8,534 bases of DNA from Bacteroidales bacterium (GTDB lineage: Bacteria; Bacteroidota; Bacteroidia; Bacteroidales; VadinHA17): NCBI GenBank assembly GCA_017882245.1, contig JADGPV010000131.1:1-8534 (forward strand). The letters run 5' to 3'. Positions 1 to 7,241 of the stretch are shown here, in pieces (the stretch's first letter is position 1; each line of letters begins with the position of its first letter). Under the pieces are notes generated by a model. The model worked only from the letters and a program-made list of their open reading frames with translations. It had not been told where the DNA came from and did no database searches. Both the position numbers and the translations under genes were made by a program.

Positions 1-1
1 A

Positions 2-346
2 GGCATATACCAGGAACCAAGAACTGTCATAAGCTATGTGGCAGATCTGCAGAAATCTCCGCAGGAAGAAAACATGGCGCTTTGCTGCGGTGGCAGCCTT
101 GGAAACCTGACACTCTCGTCGGGCAAACGCGCCCTTATAGCTGCTGATGCTGCCAGGATCCTGACATCATCCTCGCCAGATGAGCTTATCACGGCATGCC
201 CGCTTTGCAAGAAAACACTCGGACAGGCTACCGAAATAAAAGTGACTGATATCGCAGAACTTGTTGCCGCTGCCCTCCCCCGGCCAATTCCACTGGCCAA
301 AACCAGAACAAAAAAAATCCTCGCAAAAACTGAGAATAACGGTTGA
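2..346 (+). CDS. C-terminal part of a CCG-domain (Fe-S)-binding protein, HdrB/GlpC/LutA type (5' end outside the window)
   Basis: The reading frame is open at the left edge, so only the last 114 residues are seen. They contain a Cys-Cys-Gly-Gly (83-94), then 36 residues, then Cys-Pro-Leu-Cys (197-208). This spacing fits the second half of the cysteine-rich CCG motif (CX31-39CCX35-36CXXC) of heterodisulfide reductase subunit B and its relatives GlpC, GlcF and LutA. In those families the domain binds an Fe-S cluster and takes part in electron transfer between soluble or membrane partners. A GTG at 38 gives a possible internal start, but coding sense continues upstream of it (Gly-Ile-Tyr-Gln-Glu-Pro), so it is not the real start. 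After the domain comes a short Lys/Pro-rich tail. The ferredoxin-like N-terminal half and any partner gene are outside the window, so the exact subfamily and electron donor cannot be named. Confidence 0.82.
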   Translation, partial: GIYQEPRTVISYVADLQKSPQEENMALCCGGSLGNLTLSSGKRALIAADAARILTSSSPDELITACPLCKKTLGQATEIKVTDIAELVAAALPRPIPLAKTRTKKILAKTENNG

Positions 347-358
347 AAACTTTTTTTT
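328..358 (+). terminator. weak candidate terminator after the Fe-S protein gene
   Basis: A run of eight T (351-358) begins four bases after the stop codon. It is preceded by a short imperfect hairpin (328-332 with 340-344, one G-T pair) or alternatively by a 3-4 bp stem just before the T run. The stems are weak, so the call rests mainly on the T tract and its position. Confidence 0.3.
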
Positions 359-392
359 GCCAGAGGTAAATATTTGATCTGTCAGTGTTTTA

Positions 393-412
393 AAAATCCT
401 AAAAAGGATTTT
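393..412. repeat. AT-rich inverted repeat, 8-bp perfect arms
   Basis: AAAATCCT (393-400) and AGGATTTT (405-412) are perfect inverted copies around a 4-base AAAA spacer. It lies in the gap between the Fe-S protein gene and the lipoprotein gene. It may be a second, weak transcription-end hairpin or a protein-binding dyad. No T run follows directly on the + strand. The rest of the gap (413-550) shows no gene with coding support. Confidence 0.4.
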
Positions 413-554
413 ACTTCGTGGCCGTAATTTTATGAATTATTCTGGAACGATTTTTGTGTTTGTATTAGGCGCATAACTTGATGGAGGATTGATTGCTTAC
501 AGATAATTTACTTAGGATCAAAACAATCATCGTTCATAAATGTTTTATATGTAT

Positions 555-576
555 TGGTCAAAAAGAAAATTGACCA
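555..576. promoter_or_regulatory. inverted repeat overlapping the -33 region of the lipoprotein promoter; possible operator
   Basis: TGGTCAA (555-561) and TTGACCA (570-576) are perfect 7-bp inverted arms around an 8-base A-rich spacer. The right arm contains the TTG (570-572) that would serve as the -33 element of the promoter described next. A regulator bound here could therefore affect polymerase access. This is inference from position; no known operator consensus was recognised. Confidence 0.35.
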
Positions 577-598
577 TTGAAATTGTACATTATTTTTG
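570..598 (+). promoter_or_regulatory. candidate Bacteroidota-type promoter for the lipoprotein gene
   Basis: TATTTTTG (591-598) matches the Bacteroidota -7 consensus TAnnTTTG exactly. A TTG (570-572) lies 18 bases upstream, close to the usual 19-base spacing to the -33 TTTG/TTG element. Transcription would start near 603-607, giving a leader of about 20 bases before the ATG at 625. This also argues against the TTG start codon at 577, which would lie upstream of the transcript. Confidence 0.5.
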
Positions 599-624
599 AC
601 ACACTTAAAAGACAGAAACTGAAA

Positions 625-1176
625 ATGAAGGAATTTGTGAGAGGAATTGAAATTTTTACATTAGCCGCCATCATGTCTCTGGCAGGCTGCAAGGGTAGCG
701 GGGGAACGTCTAATGACAAGACGGGCAAGAATGACAAATCAGCTGCTCGTGAGGGTGGCGTAACACTGATGATTGCTGATGCAGATCTCATCCAGGTGGA
801 TTCCAATCCGCAGTATAATACTGCCGAGTGGAGTTTTACAGTTAAGAATCCGGGAAGCTATGATGTCTGGCTATCCAGCCTGACGTGCGATACTTCGCAT
901 CTCAACTTTAATGATATCGTAACCATAACGGCCGGTGATGCACGTATTGAGAAAAAACCCATAGGAGATGAGATTGTGACAACTGACAAGAGCGTAAAAC
1001 AGCCCTGGTACAGGGCAGATTCACATATGGGTTCGATCTTTTTCAGAGAGCCTGGTGAATACCAGATTCAGGTGATCAGTGACAAAGTACTGCCTCACCC
1101 CTCTGATACGTCACAATTAAGCATTGACAAGCATACGCTTATCAATTCGCTTATCCTCAAGCCATTGGTGGATTAA
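625..1176 (+). CDS. putative lipoprotein, beta-sandwich (carbohydrate-binding-like) domain, function unknown
   Basis: The predicted protein is 183 residues. It starts with a signal peptide: charged Met-Lys-Glu-Phe-Val-Arg, a hydrophobic core, then a lipobox Leu-Ala-Gly-Cys with the lipidated Cys at residue 22. A Gly/Ser/Lys/Asp-rich linker follows (about 23-45). The mature part is rich in alternating beta-strand patterns: Glu-Trp-Ser-Phe-x-Val (Trp69), Pro-Gly-Ser-Tyr-Asp-Val-Trp-Leu (76-83), Trp128, a second Pro-Gly-Glu-Tyr, and a final Leu-Ile-Leu-Lys-Pro-Leu. This order resembles the galactose-binding or CBM6/35-like beta-sandwich modules found on Bacteroidota glycosidases and lipoproteins, but I do not recognise a specific family. 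The ATG at 625 is preferred over a TTG at 577 because it places the signal peptide at the N-terminus and follows the promoter. No clear ribosome-binding site is present, as is common in this phylum. It is probably a single-gene transcript, anchored in the inner or outer membrane, with unknown ligand. Confidence 0.72.
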   Translation: MKEFVRGIEIFTLAAIMSLAGCKGSGGTSNDKTGKNDKSAAREGGVTLMIADADLIQVDSNPQYNTAEWSFTVKNPGSYDVWLSSLTCDTSHLNFNDIVTITAGDARIEKKPIGDEIVTTDKSVKQPWYRADSHMGSIFFREPGEYQIQVISDKVLPHPSDTSQLSIDKHTLINSLILKPLVD

Positions 1177-1180
1177 CAAG

Positions 1181-1202
1181 GAGACGTTGCGTGCAACGTC
1201 TC
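1181..1202. repeat. perfect palindrome with 10-bp arms between convergent genes, possibly a dispersed repeat
   Basis: GAGACGTTGC (1181-1190) and GCAACGTCTC (1193-1202) are perfect inverted copies around GT. It starts 5 bases after the lipoprotein stop codon and its last base is the first base of the purL stop triplet on the + strand. The right flank (TACAA) continues the pattern GTAGAGACG...CGTCTCTAC that I recall as a common interspersed palindrome in environmental Bacteroidota and cyanobacterial genomes. The left flank has lost that extension. Membership in such a family is recollection and was not tested here. Confidence 0.7.
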
Positions 1203-1215
1203 TACAATTTTTCTT
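1181..1215 (+). terminator. candidate intrinsic terminator for the lipoprotein gene, using the palindrome
   Basis: The strong GC-containing stem at 1181-1202 is followed on the + strand by TACAATTTTTCTTC, with five T at 1208-1212. This is a reasonable intrinsic terminator for the rightward lipoprotein gene, although the T run begins 5 bases after the stem. On the - strand the stem follows the purL stop directly but lacks a T run, so its use for purL would depend on the hairpin alone. Confidence 0.5.
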
Positions 1216-4200
1216 CAACCCATTTTCTTGCATTCACGAATGCCTTAATCCAGGGTGTGACATCATCATCACGCCTTTCGTGAGGATAAAAGGCACACTG
1301 CCATGGAAAGTAAGCCCGTTCAAGATGAGGCATCATGACCAGATGCCTTCCATCAGCCGAACATACTCCGGCAACATCATACATCGACCCGTTGGGGTTG
1401 GCAGGATAAAGACCCCTGCTGTATTTCATTGCGATGTTGTACTTATCCTCCGGGTAGGGGAAAACGAACCGGCCTTCACCATGCGCCACCCATATCCCGA
1501 GTTCCATACCTGCAAGGTCAGACAGCATCACGGAGTTGCCCGGAAGGATCGTGACACCCAGGAAGTCAGACTCAAACTTATTGGACGAATTGTGTTCCAG
1601 CCGAGGCATCTCTTTATGATCAGGAACAATTAGTCCGAGCTCTGCCATCAGCTGGCAGCCGTTACATACACCCAGTGACAGTGTGTCTTCACGTTTATAA
1701 AAGTTCTCGAGCGCCATTCGCGCTTTCTCATTATACCTGAATGCACCTGCCCATCCCTTTGCTGAGCCAAGTACATCGGAGTTGGAGAAGCCGCCTACAA
1801 AGACAATCATACTGATCTCTTCCAGGGTCTCGCGGCCCGTGATGAGGTCAGTCATATGCACATCCTTTACATCAAAACCGGCGAGCCAGAGAGCATATGC
1901 CATCTCCCTGTCTCCGTTAACTCCCTTCTCTCTTATAATGGCTGCCCTGACCCCGGTGTGCGCATTCCGTTCAGGGGTGATACCAAGATCGCTGAAAGTG
2001 CCTTTGAAATTATTCAGATGAAAATCAAGAACCTTGCCGCCATGATTGTCAAACCTCTCCTTCGCCAGCTTCTGTCCGCTCTGCCTGCGGTCAAGTAGGT
2101 ATGAGCTGCGGTACCATAGTGAACGGTACCGGTCAATGTCAAAAACGAATTGCGAAGGACCGTTCTTCAGAAAGATATTTCTCTTCATCACCGGGTGACC
2201 AATGTTATAAAAACGTATCCCCTTTTCAAGCAGGAACTCCTCAATTTCAGATTCATCGCTTACCTGTATGATCACTCCGGGATTCTGGCTGTAGAGTAAC
2301 TTCACCGTGTCAGCCTCATCCATCTCAGAAAGGTTGAGAGCCAGCCCTCCTTCACGGTTTGCAAAGCACATCTCAAGGAGGCAGATAATCATTCCGCCGG
2401 CAGAAATGTCATGCCCGGCGATGATCTTTTTCAAGTTGATCAGTTTCTGCAGCGCATTAAATAATGTCGCAAAATATTCAGGATCAATCACAGAAGGAGC
2501 ATCATTCCCGAGGCTGATAAGTGTCTGTGCCAGGGCGCTTCCTCCAAGGGCCGGAAGCATGCCACTCATATCGATATAAATAATGGCTGTTGAGGTGTCA
2601 TTCCTTATCACAGGCTCAACTATGCCACGTATGTCAGAGACCTCTGCGGCTGATGTTATTATCACTGTTCCCGGACTGTTCACCTGTCCGTCAGGATATT
2701 TCTGAGTCATTGAGAGACTGTCCTTACCGGTGGGGATGTTTATTCCCAGGGCTACAGCAAAATCGCTGGCGGCCTTTACTGCCTCATAAAGCCTGGCATC
2801 TTCACCCTCATTACGGCATGGCCACATCCAGTTGGCCGACAAAGAGACGCTTCTGAGACTGTCAGTCAACGGTGCCCAGACAATGTTAGTCAGCGCCTCG
2901 GTAATTGAAAGCACTGAACCGGCTGGAGCACTTATCAGTCCTGCCCCCGGAGCATGGCCAAGGGCGGTGGCCATTCCCTTTATCCCGCGATAATCCAGCG
3001 CAATGGCGCCGAGATCATTCAGTGGCAGCTGGAGTTCGCCTGCGCACTGCTGCTTCGCCACGCGACCTGTCACTGACCGGTCGACCTTGTTGGTCAGCCA
3101 GTCCTTGCACGCTACCTCCTCAAGCTGAAGAACAGCCCCGAGATAACGTTCGGGATCAGCGGGATCATAGTTGAGTTCGCGGAAATGCTGATTCAATGTG
3201 CTGTCATGCATGATCGTGCGCGGAGGTTTTCCGAAGAAATCACTCATCTGCAGATCAATCGGCTTCTCACCGCTTGCCGGATTGTAAAAAGTAAACTGAT
3301 GGTCGCCTGTCACCTCTCCGATAACATATATCGGAGCACGTTCACGCTCTGCAACGGCAGTAAGACTGTTGACATCACTCTTCCTCATCACAAGCCCCAT
3401 GCGCTCCTGGGATTCGTTACCGATTATCTCTCTCGCAGAGAGCGTGGGGTCTCCGACAGGAAGCTTGCTTATATCAATTTTGCCTCCGGTCACCTCAACC
3501 AGTTCGGACAGGCAGTTAAGATGTCCTCCGGCCCCGTGATCGTGAAGAGATATTACAGGATTATTATCACTTTCAGTCATCGCCCTGAGTGCGTTGTATA
3601 CTCTCTTCTGCATCTCAGGATTGGCGCGTTGTACGGCGTTAAGCTCAATGGCGCTGTCATACGCTCCGGTATCAACTGAAGAAACTGCTCCGCCACCCAT
3701 TCCAATCCTGTAGTTGTCACCTCCGAGCAGAACAATCAGATCGCCTTTTTCAGGAATATCTTTTGCGCTGTCAGTTTTCTTTCCCAGTCCGATTCCTCCG
3801 GCGAGCATGATAACCTTATCGAACCCGTACCGTCGCATCTCCTCAAAGTGTTCAAAAGTCAGCACTGAGCCGCAGATGAGTGGTTGCCCGAATTTATTGC
3901 CGAAGTCGCTGGCTCCGTTTGAGGCTTTTATAAGTATCTCTTCAGGAGTCTGGTAGAGCCATTTTCTGGGTGCAGTTGCCTTCTCCCACTCCCGCGGTCC
4001 GTCAGGACGCGGGTATGAGGTCATATAGACTGCTGTACCTGCTATGGGTAAGGAGCCCTTGCCCCCGGCAATGCGGTCGCGGATCTCGCCTCCGGTGCCA
4101 GTGGAGGCACCGTTAAAAGGTTCTACAGTGGTTGGGAAATTATGAGACTCTGCCTTGAGCGAAAGGACGGATTCAAATTTCTTTATGCAAAAGAAATCAG

Positions 4201-4900
4201 CCTTGTCCTGCCTGACTGGAGCAAACTGTTCAACCACCGGACCACTGAGGAACGCACAGTTGTCATTGTACGCTGAGACGACATAATTGGGATTCAGCCC
4301 GGTTGTGCGCTTTATCATGCTGAAGAGGGATGACTGGTGTTCAGTGCCGTCAATGACAAACGTACCGTTGAAGATTTTATGCCGACAGTGCTCCGAATTA
4401 ACCTGCGAAAAGCCAAAGACTTCGCTGTCAGTGAGTTTTCTGCCGAGGTGATGACTTAGTTTTTCAAGATATTCAACTTCCTCAGGGCTCAAGGCCAGTC
4501 CTTCCTGTTTATTATATGCTTCAATATTATTTATTTCCCTGACCGGTTCAGGTTCATGATGAACGGTAAAAATATCCTGATCCAGGTTGTGGTATACACG
4601 CTGCAGCATGGGGTCATGATCCGGGTTATCATCATTTGAAGGGAAATACTCTTCAATGCGCAATATGCCTGTGACACCCATGTTCTGTGCCATCTCCACC
4701 GCATTTGTGCTCCAGGGAGTTATCATCTCACGGCGCGGTCCTACAAAGGTGCCTCTGATAGTTTCGGAAGCTACCTGGACCGCATTGCCGAAAAGCCATG
4801 AGAGCCTGTTTATCTCCTCAGGTGACATTTTCCTGTCAATGCCGGTCGCGACGATGTTATTTGAGGGAGCTTCGAAGAAGAGTATTTCCTTGTTTACCAT
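1202..4900 (-). CDS. purL: phosphoribosylformylglycinamidine synthase (FGAM synthase), large single-chain PurL
   Basis: This cytosolic enzyme catalyses the fourth step of de novo purine synthesis: FGAR + ATP + glutamine to FGAM + ADP + Pi + glutamate. At 1232 residues it has the complete large PurL architecture, slightly shorter than the roughly 1295 residues of the E. coli enzyme. The N-terminal linker domain is followed by Ser-Glu-His-Cys-Arg-His (169-174). The first synthetase half contains Glu-Ser-His-Asn (251-254), a Gly-rich loop with Gly-Gly-Glu-Ile-Arg-Asp ending at 275, and His-Asp-His-Gly-Ala-Gly-Gly starting at 453. The second half contains Gly-Lys-Asp-Ser-Leu-Ser-Met (725-731). 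The C-terminal glutamine amidotransferase domain has the nucleophile Cys1079 in Gly-Val-Cys-Asn-Gly-Cys-Gln and the partners His1192 and Glu1194 in Pro-His-Leu-Glu-Arg-Ala, so the triad is intact. The start is ATG at 4898-4900 (Met-Val-Asn-Lys-Glu); no strong ribosome-binding site precedes it. The stop TAG sits at the edge of the 1181-1202 palindrome. No other purine gene is next to it. Confidence 0.97.
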   Translation of the reverse strand: MVNKEILFFEAPSNNIVATGIDRKMSPEEINRLSWLFGNAVQVASETIRGTFVGPRREMITPWSTNAVEMAQNMGVTGILRIEEYFPSNDDNPDHDPMLQRVYHNLDQDIFTVHHEPEPVREINNIEAYNKQEGLALSPEEVEYLEKLSHHLGRKLTDSEVFGFSQVNSEHCRHKIFNGTFVIDGTEHQSSLFSMIKRTTGLNPNYVVSAYNDNCAFLSGPVVEQFAPVRQDKADFFCIKKFESVLSLKAESHNFPTTVEPFNGASTGTGGEIRDRIAGGKGSLPIAGTAVYMTSYPRPDGPREWEKATAPRKWLYQTPEEILIKASNGASDFGNKFGQPLICGSVLTFEHFEEMRRYGFDKVIMLAGGIGLGKKTDSAKDIPEKGDLIVLLGGDNYRIGMGGGAVSSVDTGAYDSAIELNAVQRANPEMQKRVYNALRAMTESDNNPVISLHDHGAGGHLNCLSELVEVTGGKIDISKLPVGDPTLSAREIIGNESQERMGLVMRKSDVNSLTAVAERERAPIYVIGEVTGDHQFTFYNPASGEKPIDLQMSDFFGKPPRTIMHDSTLNQHFRELNYDPADPERYLGAVLQLEEVACKDWLTNKVDRSVTGRVAKQQCAGELQLPLNDLGAIALDYRGIKGMATALGHAPGAGLISAPAGSVLSITEALTNIVWAPLTDSLRSVSLSANWMWPCRNEGEDARLYEAVKAASDFAVALGINIPTGKDSLSMTQKYPDGQVNSPGTVIITSAAEVSDIRGIVEPVIRNDTSTAIIYIDMSGMLPALGGSALAQTLISLGNDAPSVIDPEYFATLFNALQKLINLKKIIAGHDISAGGMIICLLEMCFANREGGLALNLSEMDEADTVKLLYSQNPGVIIQVSDESEIEEFLLEKGIRFYNIGHPVMKRNIFLKNGPSQFVFDIDRYRSLWYRSSYLLDRRQSGQKLAKERFDNHGGKVLDFHLNNFKGTFSDLGITPERNAHTGVRAAIIREKGVNGDREMAYALWLAGFDVKDVHMTDLITGRETLEEISMIVFVGGFSNSDVLGSAKGWAGAFRYNEKARMALENFYKREDTLSLGVCNGCQLMAELGLIVPDHKEMPRLEHNSSNKFESDFLGVTILPGNSVMLSDLAGMELGIWVAHGEGRFVFPYPEDKYNIAMKYSRGLYPANPNGSMYDVAGVCSADGRHLVMMPHLERAYFPWQCAFYPHERRDDDVTPWIKAFVNARKWVEEKL

Positions 4901-4912
4901 AGGATATTGATA

Positions 4913-4946
4913 AAGAGCATTATAATGAAAAAATACAACTGCTCTT
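4913..4946 (-). promoter_or_regulatory. inverted repeat in the purL leader, possible hairpin or operator
   Basis: On the - strand, AAGAGCA (4946-4940) and TGCTCTT (4919-4913) are perfect 7-bp inverted arms with a 20-base AT-rich spacer. The proximal arm ends 12 bases before the purL ATG. A weak Bacteroidota-like promoter (TTTA at 4958-4955, 19 bases, TATTTTTT at 4935-4928) would place its -7 element between the arms, so the repeat could be an operator around the promoter or a leader hairpin near the start codon. It does not match the E. coli PurR site or the purine riboswitch core as far as I can see. Confidence 0.3.
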
Positions 4947-5030
4947 AATATCTGTAAATATAATAAAACTCATTTTGCCCATGAAAGAGAACAATGTCAT
5001 AAGTCCCGCATTATCTTCAACCCGCAGATC

Positions 5031-5068
5031 ATGACGGAACCAAAAGATGGCTATGGGCTTCCTGTCAT
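5031..5068. repeat. imperfect hairpin-forming repeat downstream of the TonB receptor gene
   Basis: ATGACGGAA (5031-5039) can pair with TTCCTGTCAT (5059-5068), giving 9 base pairs with one bulged T, over a loop of 19 bases. It lies 23 bases after the receptor stop codon on the - strand. No T run follows on that strand, so it is not a classical intrinsic terminator. It may slow 3' exonucleases or be chance. The rest of the gap 4947-5090 shows no gene with coding support. Confidence 0.25.
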
Positions 5069-5090
5069 TCAATTGCGGTGTTTTTTCTTT

Positions 5091-7241
5091 TTAAAAGCTT
5101 ATTTTAAGACCTCCGAATATTTCCCGTCCCGGGCCGGGTTGATACGAATTACCGTCCGGGTCAGGTTCGGTGAATGCCATATAAGACCGGTTTGTAAGGT
5201 TCCTCAGAAAAAGAAAGCATTCAACGTCAGCACCATATACTCTGAACTTATAATCTGCCCTGGCGTGGTAAAGGTTAAATCCATCCTGCCAGTTACTGTA
5301 AACTGATGGGTCAAGGAGTCCTGCATAGGCCATGGAATCGGTATAAATTGCCCATTTTGACTGATACTCAGTGCTGAGGCTAAGAGTCAGGTGCCTGGTC
5401 ACTGCAAGATCCAGCTCAGCGAAGAGCTGGTGCCGGGGTGAGTTAGGCAGCCACTGCCCCGGCGCCGGCGGCATGGTAAGAACATACTCCTGGTCCGTAT
5501 AAACAGGGTCCACCGTTGCCGAAGTATATTTGTATTCTGCGAAAGTATAGGATAACTGTAAGGAAATTAATTCCACCGGTTTGTATGAAATGCCCGCCTC
5601 GATTCCTTTACGACTGCTGTTGCCGGCATTACCGTAAAAGACTTCCTGGTTTCCCCGTCCGCTCTGCTTGAATCTGAAAAAGTCATTTTTTGTGCTCATC
5701 GCGAAGAGCGTGATTTCATAGTTGAGCCTGCTGCCATCAAAACCTCTCAGCCCTGCTTCCAGGCATGACGATGTTGCCGGGACCAGATGCGTATTGAAAC
5801 CGTTATAACCTTCCGGATTGCTGGCAAGTTCTTCAATTGAAGGAGGAAGGAATCCCTGACCCCAGTTTGCATAAAAGGTCATGATTTCACTGAATGAATA
5901 ACTTGTTCCGACTCTGAATGAGGTCTTCCTGAAATCTTTTGAAGTAATCCAGATCTCAGGCGGCAGAAGCTTGTCAGTGAGGTCATTACCAACCTTATCA
6001 TATCTGATATTTGCCAGAATATTAAGCTTCCCGATTTCCATTTTATAAATTGCAAAAAGTCCGAGACTTTTCTGTGAGATGATCTGGTTAGCGAGCAGAC
6101 TGTCTGTTTCAATGTTAGCCTGGTCCCTGCTTTCAACTCTCTGAGGGTCAGAAGCACTTTGAAGCTTATGCATTTCAATGTCCTGCCACTTTAAATCAGT
6201 CCCGAGGCTAAAAGTATTCCGGAAGTCCGGGCTCCCGTAACGGAGATTATACTGCAATGACAGTCCGGGAACATTATGATCTCTGTATTCCGCAAATTTG
6301 TTGCTGGTCTCTTTATAATTCCATACTCTCAAAAATGATGAGGCCCTGATCTCCTGCGATTTTGTTAACCTGAATGATGAAGTAAATCCTACAGTGGTGC
6401 GGTTTGTTCTCTGGTATTCATTGAAAGGCCTTGCATCCTGATTTGCCTGTCTGAGATTGTCAAACTGTGACATATTGAGCCCTTCAGGATTTTGATGGAA
6501 ATAATAAGTATGATCTAATATCTGCGTGATTGTTATTCGGGGAGAAGGGGTGAAAATAAGCTTTTCATACAGTATGTCGCCGGAAAAGGCCTGATGGTCA
6601 CGGTACCCGTCACCCCGGGAATGTGAATAGCTTACATGGTAATTGAGGTCTTTCTGTGTTCCACCAAATTGAATGAACGATTTTGAGAAGCCATTTGACC
6701 CCAGCGTCTGGGTAACCTGCCCTCCAAACGGTTTATCACTGCCTTTGAAAGTCGTAATATTAATAATCCCTGCTGCGCCTGAACCCCCGTATAGGCTCGC
6801 TGCAGGTCCGCGGGATATTTCGATTGTTTTGACTGCAGACCAGTCAACATCATAAAGGTCGGGAGCGAAGCCTGACGGGTCGTTGACAGGGATGCCGTCA
6901 AGAATGATCCCTATTCCCCGGATTCCCCTTTCCGTAAGGATTCCCTGACCACGGATGGACATATGTACACGTTCACCGTTATGCTGATTGTCAATTCTGA
7001 CACCCGGAACAAGCCTTAATGCTTCTTCTGCTCCAATACCTTTGGGTACAGAGGACAATGTTACATATGTAACAACCGAAACTGACCCGGCATTGCTTTT
7101 CAGAAGTGACGGCAGCCTGTCAGCAGTTACAGTTATCTCCGCCAGTTGTTGCAGGTTAATAGTGTCACCTCCCTGGGCCAATAATGTGCCGGTACTTAAA
7201 ATTAGTGCTATAAATATTCCGGAATTTTTTTTTGTGTTCAT
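5091..7241 (-). CDS. TonB-dependent outer-membrane receptor, siderophore/metal-type rather than SusC-type
   Basis: The 716-residue protein begins with a signal peptide (Lys-Lys followed by a hydrophobic stretch, likely cleaved after Ala22 in Leu-Leu-Ala-Gln). A TonB-box-like segment Glu-Ile-Thr-Val-Thr-Ala (35-40) comes next. The plug domain (about 45-165) shows Glu-Ala-Leu-Arg-Leu-Val-Pro-Gly-Val (73-81), Ser-Ile-Arg-Gly (95-98), Leu-Asp-Gly-Ile-Pro (114-118), Ile-Glu-Ile-Ser-Arg-Gly-Pro (140-146) and a Gly-rich Tyr-Gly-Gly-Ser-Gly-Ala-Ala-Gly-Ile-Ile-Asn stretch (151-161). The remainder is a beta-barrel of amphipathic strands ending in Phe, the usual outer-membrane assembly signal. The plug reads closest to Fe-dicitrate/FecA or BtuB-like receptors. 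It lacks the N-terminal carboxypeptidase-like domain of many SusC proteins, and no SusD gene is adjacent. It imports its ligand across the outer membrane with TonB-ExbBD energy; the ligand cannot be told from sequence. The start ATG at 7239-7241 fits the signal peptide. The gene stands alone, 190 bases upstream of purL. Confidence 0.92.
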   Translation of the reverse strand: MNTKKNSGIFIALILSTGTLLAQGGDTINLQQLAEITVTADRLPSLLKSNAGSVSVVTYVTLSSVPKGIGAEEALRLVPGVRIDNQHNGERVHMSIRGQGILTERGIRGIGIILDGIPVNDPSGFAPDLYDVDWSAVKTIEISRGPAASLYGGSGAAGIINITTFKGSDKPFGGQVTQTLGSNGFSKSFIQFGGTQKDLNYHVSYSHSRGDGYRDHQAFSGDILYEKLIFTPSPRITITQILDHTYYFHQNPEGLNMSQFDNLRQANQDARPFNEYQRTNRTTVGFTSSFRLTKSQEIRASSFLRVWNYKETSNKFAEYRDHNVPGLSLQYNLRYGSPDFRNTFSLGTDLKWQDIEMHKLQSASDPQRVESRDQANIETDSLLANQIISQKSLGLFAIYKMEIGKLNILANIRYDKVGNDLTDKLLPPEIWITSKDFRKTSFRVGTSYSFSEIMTFYANWGQGFLPPSIEELASNPEGYNGFNTHLVPATSSCLEAGLRGFDGSRLNYEITLFAMSTKNDFFRFKQSGRGNQEVFYGNAGNSSRKGIEAGISYKPVELISLQLSYTFAEYKYTSATVDPVYTDQEYVLTMPPAPGQWLPNSPRHQLFAELDLAVTRHLTLSLSTEYQSKWAIYTDSMAYAGLLDPSVYSNWQDGFNLYHARADYKFRVYGADVECFLFLRNLTNRSYMAFTEPDPDGNSYQPGPGREIFGGLKISF

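Noticed and set aside
432..476. Small open frame of 14 residues in the left gap (Met-Asn-Tyr-Ser-Gly-Thr)
   Set aside because: No ribosome-binding site, promoter or family support; frames this short occur by chance in AT-rich DNA.
577..624. TTG start at 577 extending the lipoprotein N-terminus by 16 residues
   Set aside because: It would bury the signal peptide behind a charged extension and lies upstream of the likely transcript start; the ATG at 625 fits both the lipobox spacing and the promoter.
1124..1633. Rightward open frame of 169 codons
   Set aside because: It runs across the lipoprotein end and antisense to the purL amidotransferase domain; the composition (Cys/His/Arg-rich, no domain pattern) is that of a shadow frame.
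3185..3679. Rightward open frame of 164 codons
   Set aside because: Entirely antisense to conserved purL synthetase sequence, with no recognisable protein pattern.
5091..7241. SusC-type glycan importer
   Set aside because: The protein is shorter than typical SusC proteins, lacks the N-terminal carboxypeptidase-like domain, and no SusD gene is adjacent.
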